From Dactylorhiza incarnata (Eukaryota > Streptophyta > Magnoliopsida > Asparagales > Orchidaceae), in the NCBI GenBank assembly GCA_033032865.1, contig JAWHQI010000099.1:7085501-7149500 (forward strand): a stretch of DNA of 64,000 nucleotides. The letters are read 5' to 3'. The notes beneath the pieces were generated by a model. That model did no database searches. It was given only the letters and a program-made list of their open reading frames with translations, and was not told where the DNA came from. A program made the translations under genes and the position numbers. Positions 1-12,609 of the stretch are shown here, piece after piece; the stretch's first letter is position 1; every line of letters begins with the position of its first letter.

Positions 1-1874
1 TCTGGATTTAGTCTTAGAATATCATGATAGACTCCCAGTAATAATCTTGAGTTAGTTGGATGAATATTGGGGGTACCACCTCTAATGCAATTCATATAAC
101 TCATTTAGTCTGCGTATAGTAAAACTGTAAAACTTGGGTAAATTGAGGACCAGTAGGTGGGAATGGAAGGTAGATGGTGTACCTAGTCTGGTTGAGAAGA
201 TGTGAGGCCACCAAAAGGAGTTTATGTGATGAGAGTGTGCTTCGTGAGTTAAGGGTTAAGTTGTGCTCAGGATTGACGAAAGATCGTCTTTCCCGGGGGG
301 GGGGGGGGGGGGGGGGGAGTCGGAAAACACTTAGGAGGTTAATTCAAGTGTAATGGTAAGAAGGGTAATTCTAATGGGTAGTTACCAATAACATTAAGTG
401 CCTTGGAAAGAGGGAGTTTTGGGGTGTCATCCCATCATAGCTCCTAGTACCGCTATGAGCCCCTCACAGGGTAGTCCTCGGGAAGCCCATGGTTAACCCT
501 AAATTATAGGAATAAGATGACATTCAGGATTAACTTAATAATGCACAAACCCACACCCCGTGCTTATGGGAGGTTAGTTGGTTTGGTCTTACGAGCGGTA
601 GGCTCGGTGGTTGTAGGTGCGGATGGGTTAGTCCAGCGAGCTGGTGGCTCGGAAGGTTATGGTGATGAGCGGGTTAGCCCAGGGAGCTTATGGCTCGGAG
701 ATAGATGGTAATCATAACTGCATGTGCACAAAGGTGGTGGATCTTCAGTATTAACAATCGTTCACACGGACGTTAATACGGTGACTCGGCAAGTGTGGAT
801 TTGCACTTAGCCAATAAAAGTCTGGTGGTCTTGCCAGTAAGAGTACACAGATGCTCTGTGGTTTTGCAATGAGGCGTACGATAGGTCTAGGTTAGGTAGT
901 GTGAATACCAACCTAGATGTGGGTGAGGCCCAACCCACCACTTCCGTTTGCCACTACAGGAGTATCCTAGGAGTCTTGCTAGCTCCAAAAAGGAGAAACT
1001 AAAGGTTTGTGCGCATAGAGTCGAAGTGTGTGAGTTGCACTTATGTGAACATAGCATAAACTGCATAACTCTGCATGTCATGTCATAAGCATTGCATTTC
1101 AACCCCTACCCCTATCGTATAAATTGGTTATGGGACTTTTTATACGATAGGCACTCCTAAACGACCCCTTGCTCTACAGGTCTGTATGGGCATTCCTATA
1201 AATCAACAGTTACTTTTCTTACTTTACTATGCCTTGCTTTACTCCACTTTACTTTACTGTCTTACTTACTGCTCTACTTTTATATATACACTGTGTAGTG
1301 GTAGACATTTCCTGTAGACTAGTTCCGCCATCATCTGCTTTGTTTTATACCCCTTGATGTCCTCCGCTTCATCCTTCCCGCACGGTGCGTAGGAGTCACT
1401 GGGGGATGGATGGGGGGGGGGGGGATGAGGCTTAGTATTTTTGACTAACGGTTGGTGGACCATATCATTTTAGGGGATCGAGGAAACGCAGCAGCAACAG
1501 AGGCCGGTGCAGATGGAGGCGGGTCAGTCTAATACAGGAGCACCAGTGACAGGATCTGTGAGTGTCTTATTAGTTTTAGTAGATTATGCTTCCTCGAGTG
1601 AAATTGTAGTGAGGAATTGATGTACAGGGCATGAGCCCCTTTATTATTGTAACCTTTGTTTTTTCAGTTATATCATGTGGACATTTATTATATATAGCAT
1701 GTGATTGTGGACTTGAACTCCTATTTGTTCATTTATAGTTTTCTTCTTCCGTGATCGATATGGCCGGCAGGATCGGCGCTTTGTAGTGGTGACCTTCCCG
1801 TGTATTGGTGTCACTGCAAAGCGGCGGTTCTGGGCCTAAGACCCGGTTTTAAAAGCGAAAAATGGGGTCATACA
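1..1874 (+). repeat. Left LTR of G1, 3' part only
   Basis: This segment aligns with 7525-9394 with scattered substitutions and indels. It ends in ...TCATACA three bases before the primer-binding site. It has no credible gene. It includes a 23-G run at 295-317, a stretch at 560-710 rich in CGAGC..GCTCG inverted words, and a pyrimidine-rich TTTACT stretch at 1200-1260. Confidence 0.88.
295..317 (+). repeat. Poly-G tract (23 G) in G1 left LTR
   Basis: An uninterrupted run of 23 G follows TTTCCC. The matching run in the right LTR is 29 G at 7819-7847, so the site is length-unstable. Some of the length could be sequencing or assembly error. Confidence 0.85.
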
Positions 1875-1877
1875 AAC

Positions 1878-1888
1878 TGGTATCAGAG
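1878..1888 (+). promoter_or_regulatory. Primer-binding site of G1
   Basis: TGGTATCAGAG matches the complement of the 3' end of plant initiator tRNA-Met. It lies three bases after the LTR end and fixes the element's orientation as plus. Confidence 0.85.
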
Positions 1889-3850
1889 AAAACCTCGATC
1901 CGAAGAAAAGAAGTCCACAAACCCTGGGCCACCCCGCGCGAGTTTAGTTTGAGGACAAACTAAGCAGCAGAAGCAATGGTGTGCCCATATGGGGAAATCA
2001 CATGAAAAAGTCCAATTTTAACTGAACCTTTGTAGCCAAATCTCCTTATGAGTGACAAGTTTTCTTTTGTAGCCTGCGGCGAATCCTGCCCCCAGCAGGG
2101 AATACCTCCGGCTGCAAAGATCTCTTTAGATAGTCCTTTAGTCAATGATTTAGACTCAACCCCACTAGGACACATGACTCACAATGACAATTTATACCAT
2201 GCCCTAGTATGAAATAGACCGTAGGTATAAGTTGGATTAATGTACGTGGATACCCCAAAGAGGTTAGAGGAGGAGCTTAATGCGGGAACGACCCCCTAAG
2301 CCATAAACTCGGATGTCCCTACTTTGTATACCAAGGATTATCCAAACTAATAGGACAACCTTAAGGAGATTGACACATAAGCAGAATGGTAGAGGACTCG
2401 TAGACTCAACCCTCGTATCGGTGACATGATTACATTGAGACAACCACCACGAAAAACACTGAGGGTCGAATAAGAATTCAAGTTTAGAAGAGACCCATTT
2501 GGGATTGGGTCACGTGTCGACCCCGATAAGGTTGTCGTAGAAGGTACCTTGATGAGTCTAAAGTATGAAGCATACCAACAAGTCTCAAGATAGAACCCCA
2601 AGTCTAAGGTTGTGTGCCCTAAGTATTGTTTGCATACTTGGGACGATTATAACATAGTGACACCGAAGATACTTAGCCCAAAATGGATAGTGGCTTATCT
2701 TTTGTTTATTGGGGCTTACCTTTTGTTTATTGGGCAAATTAATTACTGACTCGAGTTTCCCCTTAGATCTAATGTAGGAAGTGTACTCGGGCAAAGATGA
2801 GATGGTGTAACAGTATGTTCAGAATAATGATGGTCTGAAGTATTACCAGAATAATGGATAAACATCATTGATCGAACAACAACTTGACCTTAGTTGAAGC
2901 ATTAGGAATGTAAAGTTGCTAGGTTTAATCACTTAGGGATGCCGATGTCTCATTCTAGAAGTTATGGACAGAAACTAGGTCTTTCAAGTTGTAGTTATAT
3001 TTGAAGTTCTTGTGATTTGGGGCATTCAGAAGTGATCAACTTATGATTTGTTAAAAATCACACCCTATCATGGTAAAAAATTTGAGCTACAATAATAGCC
3101 CTTGAACCTTGGGAGCTATAATGATGAATAACCAGAGATCTTAGACGATGATGTATTGGATTTAGAATCTAGTGTTTGAGTTTACTACGATAAGAACGAT
3201 CTAAGTTTATCTTACTTTGGACCATTCGAAAGTGATCAAGACTGCATATGTGGAAGTTATAGGAACTTGGTGAAATAAACGTGATGATATTTCTTTGATG
3301 AAATTGATTTGTGAAAAATCTTAGGGTTTCAAAAGATTTTACCCGTATACCTTATGAATCAAACTCCACATAGAAAGCGATTGGGAGTCATCTTACAAAC
3401 ACTGATACTAGTGTTGGTTGGTTAACATATGTTCATAAGATTCACAAGTGCACCCCCTTAAATTTTGAGGATGATTGGGACGCTTGATGATCTTATCAGT
3501 TCCACCAGTAGTAAGAACTGGATAAGTCGTGGAGTGGAAATGTTTGATCACTTGGACGTACTTAAAGGAAAAAGAATCTGAACGTGTATAGAAAACTTTA
3601 TAAAGACATTGTCTACCCTTACAAACAAGAGCTTTAGTCACCGAAAAAATGGTGTATTCAGGAGCGTGTAATTCCCCGAAATAAAGAAAGACGTGATAGG
3701 TTTGTGATGCATGGTGAGATTTGTTGACTGGTGAAGGCCAAGTGCAAGAGTCTTTGGGGAACTACCACAATCACTGCCAGTGTTAGAATGGAAGCTCGAG
3801 TATATAATTATGGATCTCATACATAAGTTACCACATCCCCACTCCGGACA
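1889..3850. other. G1 internal region, no recognisable coding
   Basis: About 2 kb between the primer site and the integrase remnant. Open frames are short and lie on both strands; none showed gag, protease or RT motifs. It is probably heavily decayed or rearranged gypsy sequence. A short direct repeat (CTTTTGTTTATTGGG) occurs near 2698-2735, and a similar TTTTGTTTATTGG occurs just before the right LTR. Confidence 0.5.
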
Positions 3851-3854
3851 CAAG

Positions 3855-4765
3855 TTGTTTGGAACATCGAGGATAGATTGACCAAGGTAGCTAGGGTCAC
3901 CCCGGGCCAGAAGGACGCTCCCATAGGTGTTTGATGGGATTTGATTAGTTGTTTGTCCAGTATCGTGGTGTACCCAAGACGATCGTGTCGGATCAGGATG
4001 GACAGGTTGTGTCCAATAAGTGAAGATCAGTCCAGGCTGACCTGGGCTCTTGGTTGATGTTCAGCACAACTTTCCACCCTCAGAGGGATGGAGGCACAAG
4101 ACTCCACTGTCTTGGACCCAGGATGAGCATCCCAAGGCACTCGGCTCAGAATTTGTGGAGGACATAGATGCCCAGGTGCGACTAATTCGAGTTAGGATGT
4201 TGGAAGCCCAGAACAGGCAGGCCAAGCATTACGATGTGCGACATCGTGCAGTAGAGTTCCAGGTTGGAGACCGAGTATCCCTGAAGATACATCTGATGCA
4301 TGGAGTCTCGCGGGTACACAAGCGGAAGAAGCTCAGTCTAAGATAAATGGGGCTCTACAGGATCCTGGAGTGGACCAGCATGTTGGTATATAGACTAGAG
4401 CTACCGCCGGAGGTAGCGGGTTTGCAAGACGTCTTCCACGTCTCCTCCCTTAGGAGGGCTCTACTACGAATGGAGAAACATATATCCATTACAGATTGGC
4501 CAGTAACTTATGACCGATCAGTTTGTGCGAAGCCGATCAGGATAGATGGCACGAAGATGCGGGTCTTGCAGCGCAAGAAGGTTCCATAGGTAAAAGTCAT
4601 GTGGTAAAATCATGGATAGGAGGAATACACCTGGGAGCCACTAGAACTGATGTAGCTGAGATAGTCGGTGCTCTTCGAGTCAGGAATAACTTCAATTCTC
4701 AGGGGATGTTACGTTCGGTCACTCTCGGTGAAAATCCCACAAGCCTAACCTGAATTTCGAGGACG
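3855..4765 (+). pseudogene. Gypsy integrase C-terminal part with chromodomain-like tail (G1)
   Basis: Broken plus-strand reading frames cover the end of a Ty3-gypsy polyprotein. The integrase core is recognisable around 3855-4110 from a DRLTK-like start, the VSDQDGQ segment (second catalytic Asp) and a TTFHPQ-DG segment, spread over more than one frame. At 4050-4589 comes the C-terminal region with VGDRVSLKI, then YRILE..YRLELPPE and FHVSSLRR, the hallmark end of the GPY/F module. After 4589 the frame runs through three stops into VKVMW..NHG..EEYTWEP, which resembles a chromodomain and supports a chromovirus such as Tekay. In life this enzyme inserts the cDNA in the nucleus. Frameshifts and stops make this copy inactive. 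Confidence 0.82.
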
Positions 4766-5059
4766 ATTATTTTTTGTTTATTGGATTTGTAACATCCCCC
4801 AAACGACTAGACCCCTAGGACGGTTTTGTCATGACTAGGTCATGATAACACCCTAGGATGCGCAAAGAGCACATAATAGCTTAGGCTTGAGGCGAAAATC
4901 ACCATAGTCTGCGGATAGTGATTTCCAGTTACCAAGCCTAAGGTTGGCCTTAGGGCATCGCCGTGACCCATGACCCCACCATGACGTGTCTAACCCAGTA
5001 AAGGGGTCCCATCGTAGTACCTCAATTACCCAACCATAGAAAGAAAGGGGTATATTGAA

Positions 5060-5290
5060 TACGTCGCTAGCGCCGACGCTAGTGACTAGTGCTGGCGGTA
5101 GTGGTGGTTTACATAAACTGCTGAGATGAACACTACACCGCTGAGATGAACCAAATACCGTCGAAACGCTAGCACAGGTGCTAGCGCTGGCAGTAGTGGT
5201 AGCGCCTGACGGTTGCCGAACCGGCAAGCGTTACGCCATCGAGGGGCTAACGCTGGCACTAACACTAGCGCCGACGGTAGCTAAATCGAC
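5060..5290. repeat. Cluster of CTAGCG/GCTAGC palindromic words in G1 U3
   Basis: Several short inverted repeats built from the same letters sit 230-460 bases before the TATA box. Two are exact: CTAGCG-CCGA-CGCTAG at 5067-5082, and nine-base arms CGCTAGCAC / GTGCTAGCG around AG at 5167-5186. Degenerate versions (CTAACGCTGG, CTAGCGCCGACGG) continue to about 5280. Confidence 0.75.
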
Positions 5291-5520
5291 GGGAGACGAC
5301 CGGGGCTCATTTTGCTGGCCAAATTCATGGCCAAGGGAGTCCAAAAGTCCTCGCAATTGATGGGGGTTCATTCCCCTTATCAATTAGAAGGATATTAAGA
5401 GTTTTTCCAACCTTTAAGGAGGGTGAAATGAGTGACCTTTGAAGATGGCATAAATTTTCACCATGAATGGTGTTAATGGAGGAATCCCAAGCTTCATCTC
5501 CCCCCACCAGGATTTGGCTC

Positions 5521-5528
5521 TATAAAAG
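5521..5528 (+). promoter_or_regulatory. TATA box in G1 right LTR
   Basis: TATAAAAG in the pattern CTC-TATAAAAGG-GCTC, about 735 bases into the LTR and downstream of the palindromic word cluster. Its position suits the U3 promoter of the element. Confidence 0.7.
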
Positions 5529-7816
5529 GGCTCAAGGGGTGGAGGGAATGTGTTTCCCCCATTTTCTAGAAGAGTTCTCATACCTAGGCACCTACCGGCA
5601 TGGCACCCAAGAGCGCTTGACCAACCATGGCGGACCGGCGATCAACACGACTATAAGCCGCAATTCAGGTCCTCCCATCTCATCTATTTCTTAGTGGGTA
5701 GATCTTATTATTTTGGCCTCTAGATTTGGGGCCAATTGGTCTTGAATCGGCATGGCCGGAAGCTTGTGATCAAGCTTTCTTCCCTAGTCTAAATTTCTGA
5801 TTCCGGCCGCCTCCGGTCGGCCAACCACCGTACATCACCGGCCGCCACCTCAACGGAGGTGGTGGAGGCATTGACCGACCGGGAGAGTGTCCAGGTGGCC
5901 GGGAAATCACCTCCCAAGTTGCTATAGGATGGGCCAACCGTGGTTGTTGGCTGATTGGAGAAGATGAAGGGATGCCTTTCGTTTGTGCTTTAAGATCTGT
6001 GCAAATTATGTAGTGATATATTTGATATTCCTATTTCTGTCCCTTTACTGGCAGTAGTTAGAAATAATTATACAAAATACATACTGCCCCTGATGAAAAA
6101 GTGGCAAACACCAAAGTTGTAGCCCTTGGTGTGTACTTTAATGTAAAATTTATTTTAGTCCAAAAGGAACATTGTAGCTCCCTGCAGAACCATTTTTGTG
6201 GGGCTGGTCCTTAGTGTGGACCGCCATTATTTCTTAAGTAACTTTTGATGGGACAGTGATATTGGCTTGAAATTTGAAACATAGGCTGTTTACACCTACA
6301 CCCTTAACATATCAAAAAATGGGAATTTTTGGAGAATAGTTTTCTAAGGTTTTTGTAAAAATTTAATAAATCATATATTAATTAATTTTTGGGTTTGATG
6401 ACATCCAATCCCTTCCAAATTTTGGTGGGAGGCCCTTAGGGTCATGATATGACACTGGTAAAAATTTCATTCTGATTGGGACTGAATTGGTTGGGTAATT
6501 AATTAACCCAAGTTTGGTCAAACTAGGTCAAACTAGGCCAAAACTGCACATGATGGAGTTAGGTGGTCAAATCTCATTAATGTGATGTGAAACTTGGGCC
6601 AATGGTTTAGGATCACATAAGACACCCCCATGAGTAATTTGGGGTGATGTGGGGTGGATATGCCCTAGGACCCTAGTTCTAACCTTAGGGTTGCACTTTA
6701 AGCCTTGTGAAGGACATAGGGGCATATTTCCTTGAATGGTCATGAAACATGTTAAATAAGTTCATAGTGTGTAAATGTGTTCTAGGAAATTTTATGAGAA
6801 TTTTAAGAACACTTATCCCCCCTGATTTAGGTTATAACCTTTTTGGAGAGCCTTCTTATAAAATGAATTTACATGCTCAAATTATCTTGGATGTTGATGA
6901 AAGTTTGGTAGATTACATAAAATCATAATATAGACCTCTGGTAATTTTTGTGTAATTATTGAATTGATTTAATTAGCACTTCATTCATAAGTCACATATT
7001 TTGTCTTAGGAATATGTTAAATGAATGAGGGCCAAATATCTTTTGGAAAATTATGAAACTTTGTCGTAGGACATGTTAGGACATTAGAGAGCTCTGTGAA
7101 TTTTTGTATAATTTTTGGAGTTATTTATCAGTAGGTTGCTTCACAATTTTCCCTAATATGAGTTTACTTGGAATATTTATTTATGCGACTAATTAGTTTT
7201 GATAAATTCTGAAATTTGGCTAGTATACTTTTCTGATTAATATAAAGGTCTAGTAATTTTCCCATAATTTTTGGACAAGTATATTTGGTGGTTCCTTCTT
7301 TAAATTCTAACTTGGGGTAATTATTCAATATTATAATTAGAGGCCAACCTCTTACTGCAAAATTGTGATAGTATGTATTTACTGGTTTTTTGACCTTAAG
7401 GATTTTTCATAATTTTATGGGGGCCATATCATAAGAATACCTTGCACATCATGTTCAGTTTCATACTTGGCCACTTTTGGAAAAAGTATAATAAATGTGA
7501 AATAATTAAGGAAAAATATGATACTCTGGATTTAGTCTTAGAATAACATGATAAACTCCCAGTAATAATCTTGAGTCATTTGGATGAATATTGGGGGTAC
7601 CTCCTCTAATGCAACTCATATAACTCATTTGGTCTGCGTATAGTAATATTATAAAACTTGTGTAAATTGAGGACCAGTAGGTGGGAATGGAAGGTAGATG
7701 GTGTACCTAGTCTAGTTGAGAAGATGTGAGGCCACCAAAAGGAGTTTATGTGATAAGAGGGTGCTTCGTGAGTTAAGGGTTAAGTTGTGCTCGGGATTGA
7801 CGAAAGATCATCTTTC

Positions 7817-7847
<31 letters not shown>

Positions 7848-9444
7848 AGTCGGAAAACACTTAGAGGTTAATTCAAGTGTAATGGTAAGAAGGGTATTTC
7901 TAATGGGTAGTTACCAATAACATTAAGTGCCTTGGAAAGAGGGAGTTTTGCAGTGTCATCCCATCATAGCTCCTAGTACCACTGCGAGCCCCTCGTAGGG
8001 TAGTCCTCGGGAAGCCCATGGTTAACCCTAAATTATAGGAATAAGACGACATTCAGGATTAACTTAATAATACACACACCCACATCCCGTGTTTACGGGT
8101 GGTTAGTTGGTTTGGTCTTACGCGCGGTAGGCTCGGTGGTTGTAGGTGTGGATGGGTTGCTCCGGCGAGCCGGTTGCTCGGAAGGTTATGGTGATGGGAG
8201 GTTAGCCCGGGGAACTTATGGCTCGGAGATAGATGGTAATCGTAAATACATGTGCATAAAGGTGGTGGGTCTTCGGTATTAATGGTCGTTCACACCGACG
8301 TTAATACGCTGACTCGGCAAGTGTGGATTTGCACTTAGCCAAGAAAAGTCTGGTGGTCCAGCCAGTAAGAGTACGCAGATGCTCCGTGGTTTTGTGTTGA
8401 GGCGTACGATAGGTCTAGGTTAGGTAGTATGAATTACAACCAAGAGGTGGGCAAGGCCCAACCCACCGCTTCCGTTTGCCACAACGGGAGTATCCTGGGA
8501 GTCTTGCTAGCTCCAAAAAGGGGGAACTAAAGGTCTGTGCGCATAGAGTCGAAGTGTGTGAGTTGCATTTCTGTGAACATAGCATAAACTGCATAACTCT
8601 GCATGTCATGGCATAAGCATTGCATTTCAACCCTTATCCCTATCGTATAAATTGGTTATGGGACTATTTATAAGATAGGCATTGCTAAACGACCCCTTGG
8701 TCTATAGGTCTGTATGGGCTATAAATCAACGATTACTTTTCTTACTTTACTATGCCTTGCTTTACTCCACTTTACTTTACTGTCTTACTATTCTACTTTT
8801 ATATATACACTGTGTATTGGTAGACATTTCCTGTAGAGTAGTTCTGCCGTCATCTGCTTTGTTTTATACCCCTTGATGTCCTCCGCTTCATCCTTCCCGC
8901 ACGGTGCCTAGGAGCCACTGGGGATGGATGGGGGGAGGGGGGAATGAGGCCTAATCTTTTTGACTAACGGTCAGTGAACCATATCATTTTAGGGGATCGA
9001 GGAGACGCAACAACACCAGAGGCCGGTGCAGATGGAGGCGGGCCAGTCTAGTACAGGAGCACCAGTGACAGGATCCGTGAGTGTCTTATTAGTTTTAGTA
9101 GATTATGCTTCCGCGAGTGAAATTGTAGTGAGGAATTGATGTACAAGGCATGAGCCCCTTTATTATTGTAACTTTTGTTATTTTAGTTATATCATGTGGA
9201 CATTTATTATATATAGCATGTGATTGTGGACTTGAACTCCTATTTGTTCGTTTATACTTTTCTTCTTCTGTGATCGATCTGGCCGGCAGGATCAGCGCTT
9301 TGTAGTGGTGACCTTCCCGTGTGTTGGTGTCACCGCAAAGCAGCGGTTCTGGGCATAAGACCCGGTTTTGAAAGCAAAAAATGAGATCTTACAAAGTGGG
9401 CCCCACCAACTCTCCCTAAGCCCCTTAGGGAGTCCCTTGGGTCA

Positions 9445-9985
9445 TTTAGGACCCATTGGGGTCAACCCAATTGATCAATTTGGCCAAGGTCAACTCTATG
9501 CCCAAATAAGTCAACCATCCCTTTTAAGGGTCAATTAGGGTTCAAATGATCAAATTAACCCCACCAATGTATTACAAACCCTGGTTGGGGTATAATGGAC
9601 TCAAAAGCCGAATCATGGGGTCCCCAATTGGCCCAAATTGACCAAAGCGCCCTTAAGGTCACCATAGGTCAAACCTTCACCAATAGGTCCAATTGACCCC
9701 CAAAACATGAAATTGACTTCACCCATAGTCTTATAACATTATAGGGGACACAATGGATCCAAAAGCCCCATCTATTGGTCATTAATTGGTCCAATTTGAC
9801 CAAAGTCAACATTCCCCCAATTTTGGTCAAAATCACACATATTGGAAAAATTGACCTAATTGAGGCACCACCATGACCCAATCAACATTGAGTGGAGTCA
9901 GTGGACTCAAGACCAACACATTGGACCAGCCCACTCACCTATTTGACCAAGTCAACTCAAAAGTCAACATTTGATCAAATATGCC
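9445..9985. repeat. Dense TTGAC/GTCAA (W-box core) cluster in G2
   Basis: By eye about 15 copies of the pentamer TTGAC or its complement GTCAA lie in roughly 550 bases, many as TTGACC-AAAGTCAAC pairs. Random expectation is one or two. TTGAC(C/T) is the known WRKY-factor W-box core. Whether it acts as one here is inference. Confidence 0.7.
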
Positions 9986-11499
9986 TAAAATGGGCTTATA
10001 TGAAATCAAACAAAATCCCCATGGACTAAGGCCCTCAATAGAGGCCCATTCTGAGGCCTAAGAGCCAATTACCATGCTTGCCCCTCAGAAATTGGAAGAA
10101 GGTGACATGCAAGGGTGAATTTGAGATTTTCCCTAATTTGGAAAGCGGCAAACCCATGAATTCATGGGGAGAGCTCCACTTGGCACTCTAATTCCCTTCC
10201 CAAGCCTCCATCTGAACCCAGGGAGTAATTCCCAGCAGTTTCTAGGCTGGCCAGCTGCCAGGTGGAGCTTAATTTAGAGCTTATTGGCAGACCAATAGGT
10301 GGCACTAATGGCAACCTTGGAATAAGCCAACCCCGACCCTGTTCAGACCGCCCATTAACTTCAGAAGGTGACAAGGAGGAGAAGCCCCATGATTTCAGAG
10401 AGAGACAAGCTCCGAGGAGGAAGATCGAGCAAGGAGATGGAGCTTGGACTCGGCCATGGCAAGTGCAGAAATTCCCCTCCCCAGGCTCGATTCAAGGCAA
10501 GATTCCTCTCCCCCTCCTCCAGTGCTAGTATCCCCTCTCTTCCCCTTTTGATTTGTCTCTTATAGTGTCTTAATCGGTTTTGAAAAATATTGTTCCCAAG
10601 CTGAAAAACGAAAGGTGCCTCCGACCACCTCAGGCCAAATGGCCACCGCTAAATGGAAGTCCTATGTCGGGTGAAGGTGATGGCGGGAGGGTTTCGCGGG
10701 AAACCTCCTGGAGTCACTGGAAAATGGCCCGTAAAATGCCCCAGGCTAGGTTAATCCCATCCCTCGGCTAGCTGGGGAAGTTGACGGGCAGCCGTCCGAT
10801 CTGGACAAGATGGCTAGCCGCAGACCATTATATAATCAGAAATATATATATATTAAATGTCATATGATACACAACCACCTTAGATAATTTCTTAAAAATA
10901 CCTGCTCACATTTCCTGAGAAAACTCTGAACATCAATATTGTAGCCCTTGGGCTCTAGTATTTTTAAAAATTTAGTTCACACCAATCAGAGTACTGTAGT
11001 TCTCTCAGCACCATTTTTGGTGGGGTTGGTCTTTGAGTAGATCAGAAATTGAAATGGTAATACCTCTCAAATGGTAACTCCAATGAAGCTGAAACTTGGA
11101 CCATGCATGTATATACCCTAGGACTACCTTGTGTCAAAAATTCAGATTTTTAGGGGAAGAGTTTCCTATAGTTTTATCCATTATATGTTTTAACAAATTA
11201 ATGTGATTTAGAGAGCTAGACACCTTAAGTTGACCCCAAATTTTGGTGGCACACTTGTTATGTCATCAATTAGCCATGGTAAAAAAATTTGGGAGCAAAA
11301 TGACTACTGCATGTAGGGTTATTTACACTTGCATGTCTCTACCCAAGAGGTATTATGGGGTGCCAATAGCCAAAAGTATTATTTTGTGTATTCAACACAT
11401 ATGGCTAAGTCTTGGCTCCTGAGATTTTTACCACACCCTCTCCATGGTATAACATATTACCTCAGAGAAATTTAGGATTTTTGGGATCAAAATTCTTGG

Positions 11500-11821
11500 G
11501 TATATGACTAAAATGAATTATGTCACACTTCTTAATTTATGAAATATTTATGGTGAAAAATGCTTGGAAAATTATAAAACTTTGGGTGGGGAGTTTTTAG
11601 ATCATTATTGTGTTATAGTAATTTTCTCAAAAAATTTAGAAGTCATAAACTAGTACTTGAGGTGTAAAGCCCATTTTCACACCCTTTATATTAAATGAAA
11701 ATTTGGGTTATAGATTCCATGGAAAATTATGAAATTTAGGATTTGATATTTTTAGGTTATTAAGGTGCCATAGAAATTTTCTCAGAATTTTTAGAGGTCA
11801 TAAACAAGTACTTGATGTGTA
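11500..11821 (+). repeat. Tandem repeat (about 160 bp unit) in G2, left part
   Basis: Repeated phrases are GGAAAATTATGAAA, TTAGGATTTGAT, TTTTTAGGTCATTA, AGTAATTTTCTCAG and AAGTACTTGATGTGTAAAG, recurring about every 160 bases. About two units lie here and about four more at 20987-21540. Copia A is inserted inside the array. Confidence 0.78.
11817..11821 (+). repeat. Target-site duplication GTGTA, left copy (element A)
   Basis: GTGTA directly before the TGTTGGA start of A is repeated at 20987-20991 directly after its CCAACA end. Joining the flanks restores ACTTGATGTGTAAAG, which is seen uninterrupted at about 21140 in the same tandem array. Confidence 0.93.
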
Positions 11822-12601
11822 TGTTGGATCTGTAGGCGCCCTTAGAGGGGGGGGGGGGGGTGAATAAGGGTGTTAAAAACTTTAAACTTTAATAGAAAAC
11901 TTTTGATATTTTGGTCGAAGTAAGTTAAATCAAAAGTAAAGAGATAATGAAATTAGAAATGAAATCAATTTTAATAAATAAGAAAAGACATGATTATCAT
12001 TTATAAAATTGATTACAAAATCTGATTTCAATGATGCTAGAAATCGAAGCGAATAAAAATAAAAACCCTTTTGGTTTTATATACCGACTCGTATCCCCAT
12101 GAACCGGTTGACTTTAGCCGATCTCTCCCCAGATACGGCCTCAAGCCGCTCTAGTCAATCTATCACCAGAAAGGCCTCGAGCACCCCCTAGATCTACTCC
12201 CTAGACCCAGTCGCCATGTGGCGAATTCCTCCCTAAGTCCTACATAGACTTAGTCACCGTGTGGCGATTTCCTCCCTAAGTCCTACCTAGACCTAGTCGC
12301 CAACACGAGGTGAATTCAAGAACTGATTACAAAGATGAAATAAAGGACAAATACAAAATACAAATATAAAACTCCCTATGGGGTAATCTGAAGGAGACGC
12401 CGAAGAATCACTGAAGATCGTTGAAGTCCAAGCGTGCGTTCTTCGCATTAAGTTAGCGTGTTAATCCAAGCCCCCTTTGATTCCTCCTTTTGAAATATAA
12501 GTGGGAGATGTGTTTGTCTGGAAATACGGCCCTCACAAAGTTTTTGAAGTGCTGGAATAGGGCTCTTGGCAATCAGTTTTTGGAGAAGACAGAATCCTCC
12601 G

Positions 12602-12609
12602 ATTTATAG
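12602..12609 (-). promoter_or_regulatory. TATA box in left LTR of A
   Basis: On the minus strand this reads CTATAAAT. The same motif is at about 20081-20088 in the right LTR, which is the 5' LTR. U3 palindromic words lie on its upstream side and TCGCC hairpins on its downstream side. Confidence 0.65.

Larger units (their letters stand above)
1..9394 (+). mobile_element. Decayed Ty3-gypsy element G1 (left LTR cut by window edge)
   Basis: The first 1,874 bases recur at 7525-9394, and a tRNA-Met-type primer site follows the first copy, so this is an LTR element read left to right. The internal part is only about 2.9 kb (1875-4787). It ends in integrase and chromodomain-like remains, which indicates a chromovirus-type gypsy. 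The complete right LTR is about 4.6 kb, longer than the internal part. Gag, protease and RT were not recognised, so the copy could not move by itself. The flanking TSD cannot be tested because the left end lies outside the window. Confidence 0.88.
4788..9394 (+). repeat. Right LTR of G1 (about 4.6 kb)
   Basis: It begins TGTAACATCCCC, a typical gypsy LTR start, just after a GAGGACG-type integrase-end segment. It ends ...CTTACA at 9394. Its last 1,870 bases match the left copy. It contains a TATA box at 5521, CTAGCG palindromes upstream of it, a 29-G run at 7819-7847 and long AT-rich stretches with no coding potential (6000-7500). Confidence 0.88.
9395..11821 (+). mobile_element. Ty3-gypsy LTR G2, left segment (before insertion of A)
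   Basis: The sequence right of G1 is a related long gypsy LTR. 10930-11040 resembles 6100-6220 of the G1 LTR (the same GTAGCCCTTGG and ACCATTTTTG-TGGGG phrases). It breaks at 11821, where copia A is inserted, and resumes at 20987. The true start is missing, probably because G1 inserted in it or replaced it. No internal domain or primer site was found, so it may be a solo LTR or part of an element outside the window. Confidence 0.72.

Noticed and set aside
10162..10771. Cluster of small frames on both strands (63-88 residues)
   Set aside because: Lies within the G2 LTR in GC-richer sequence; no homology recognised and frames overlap on both strands.
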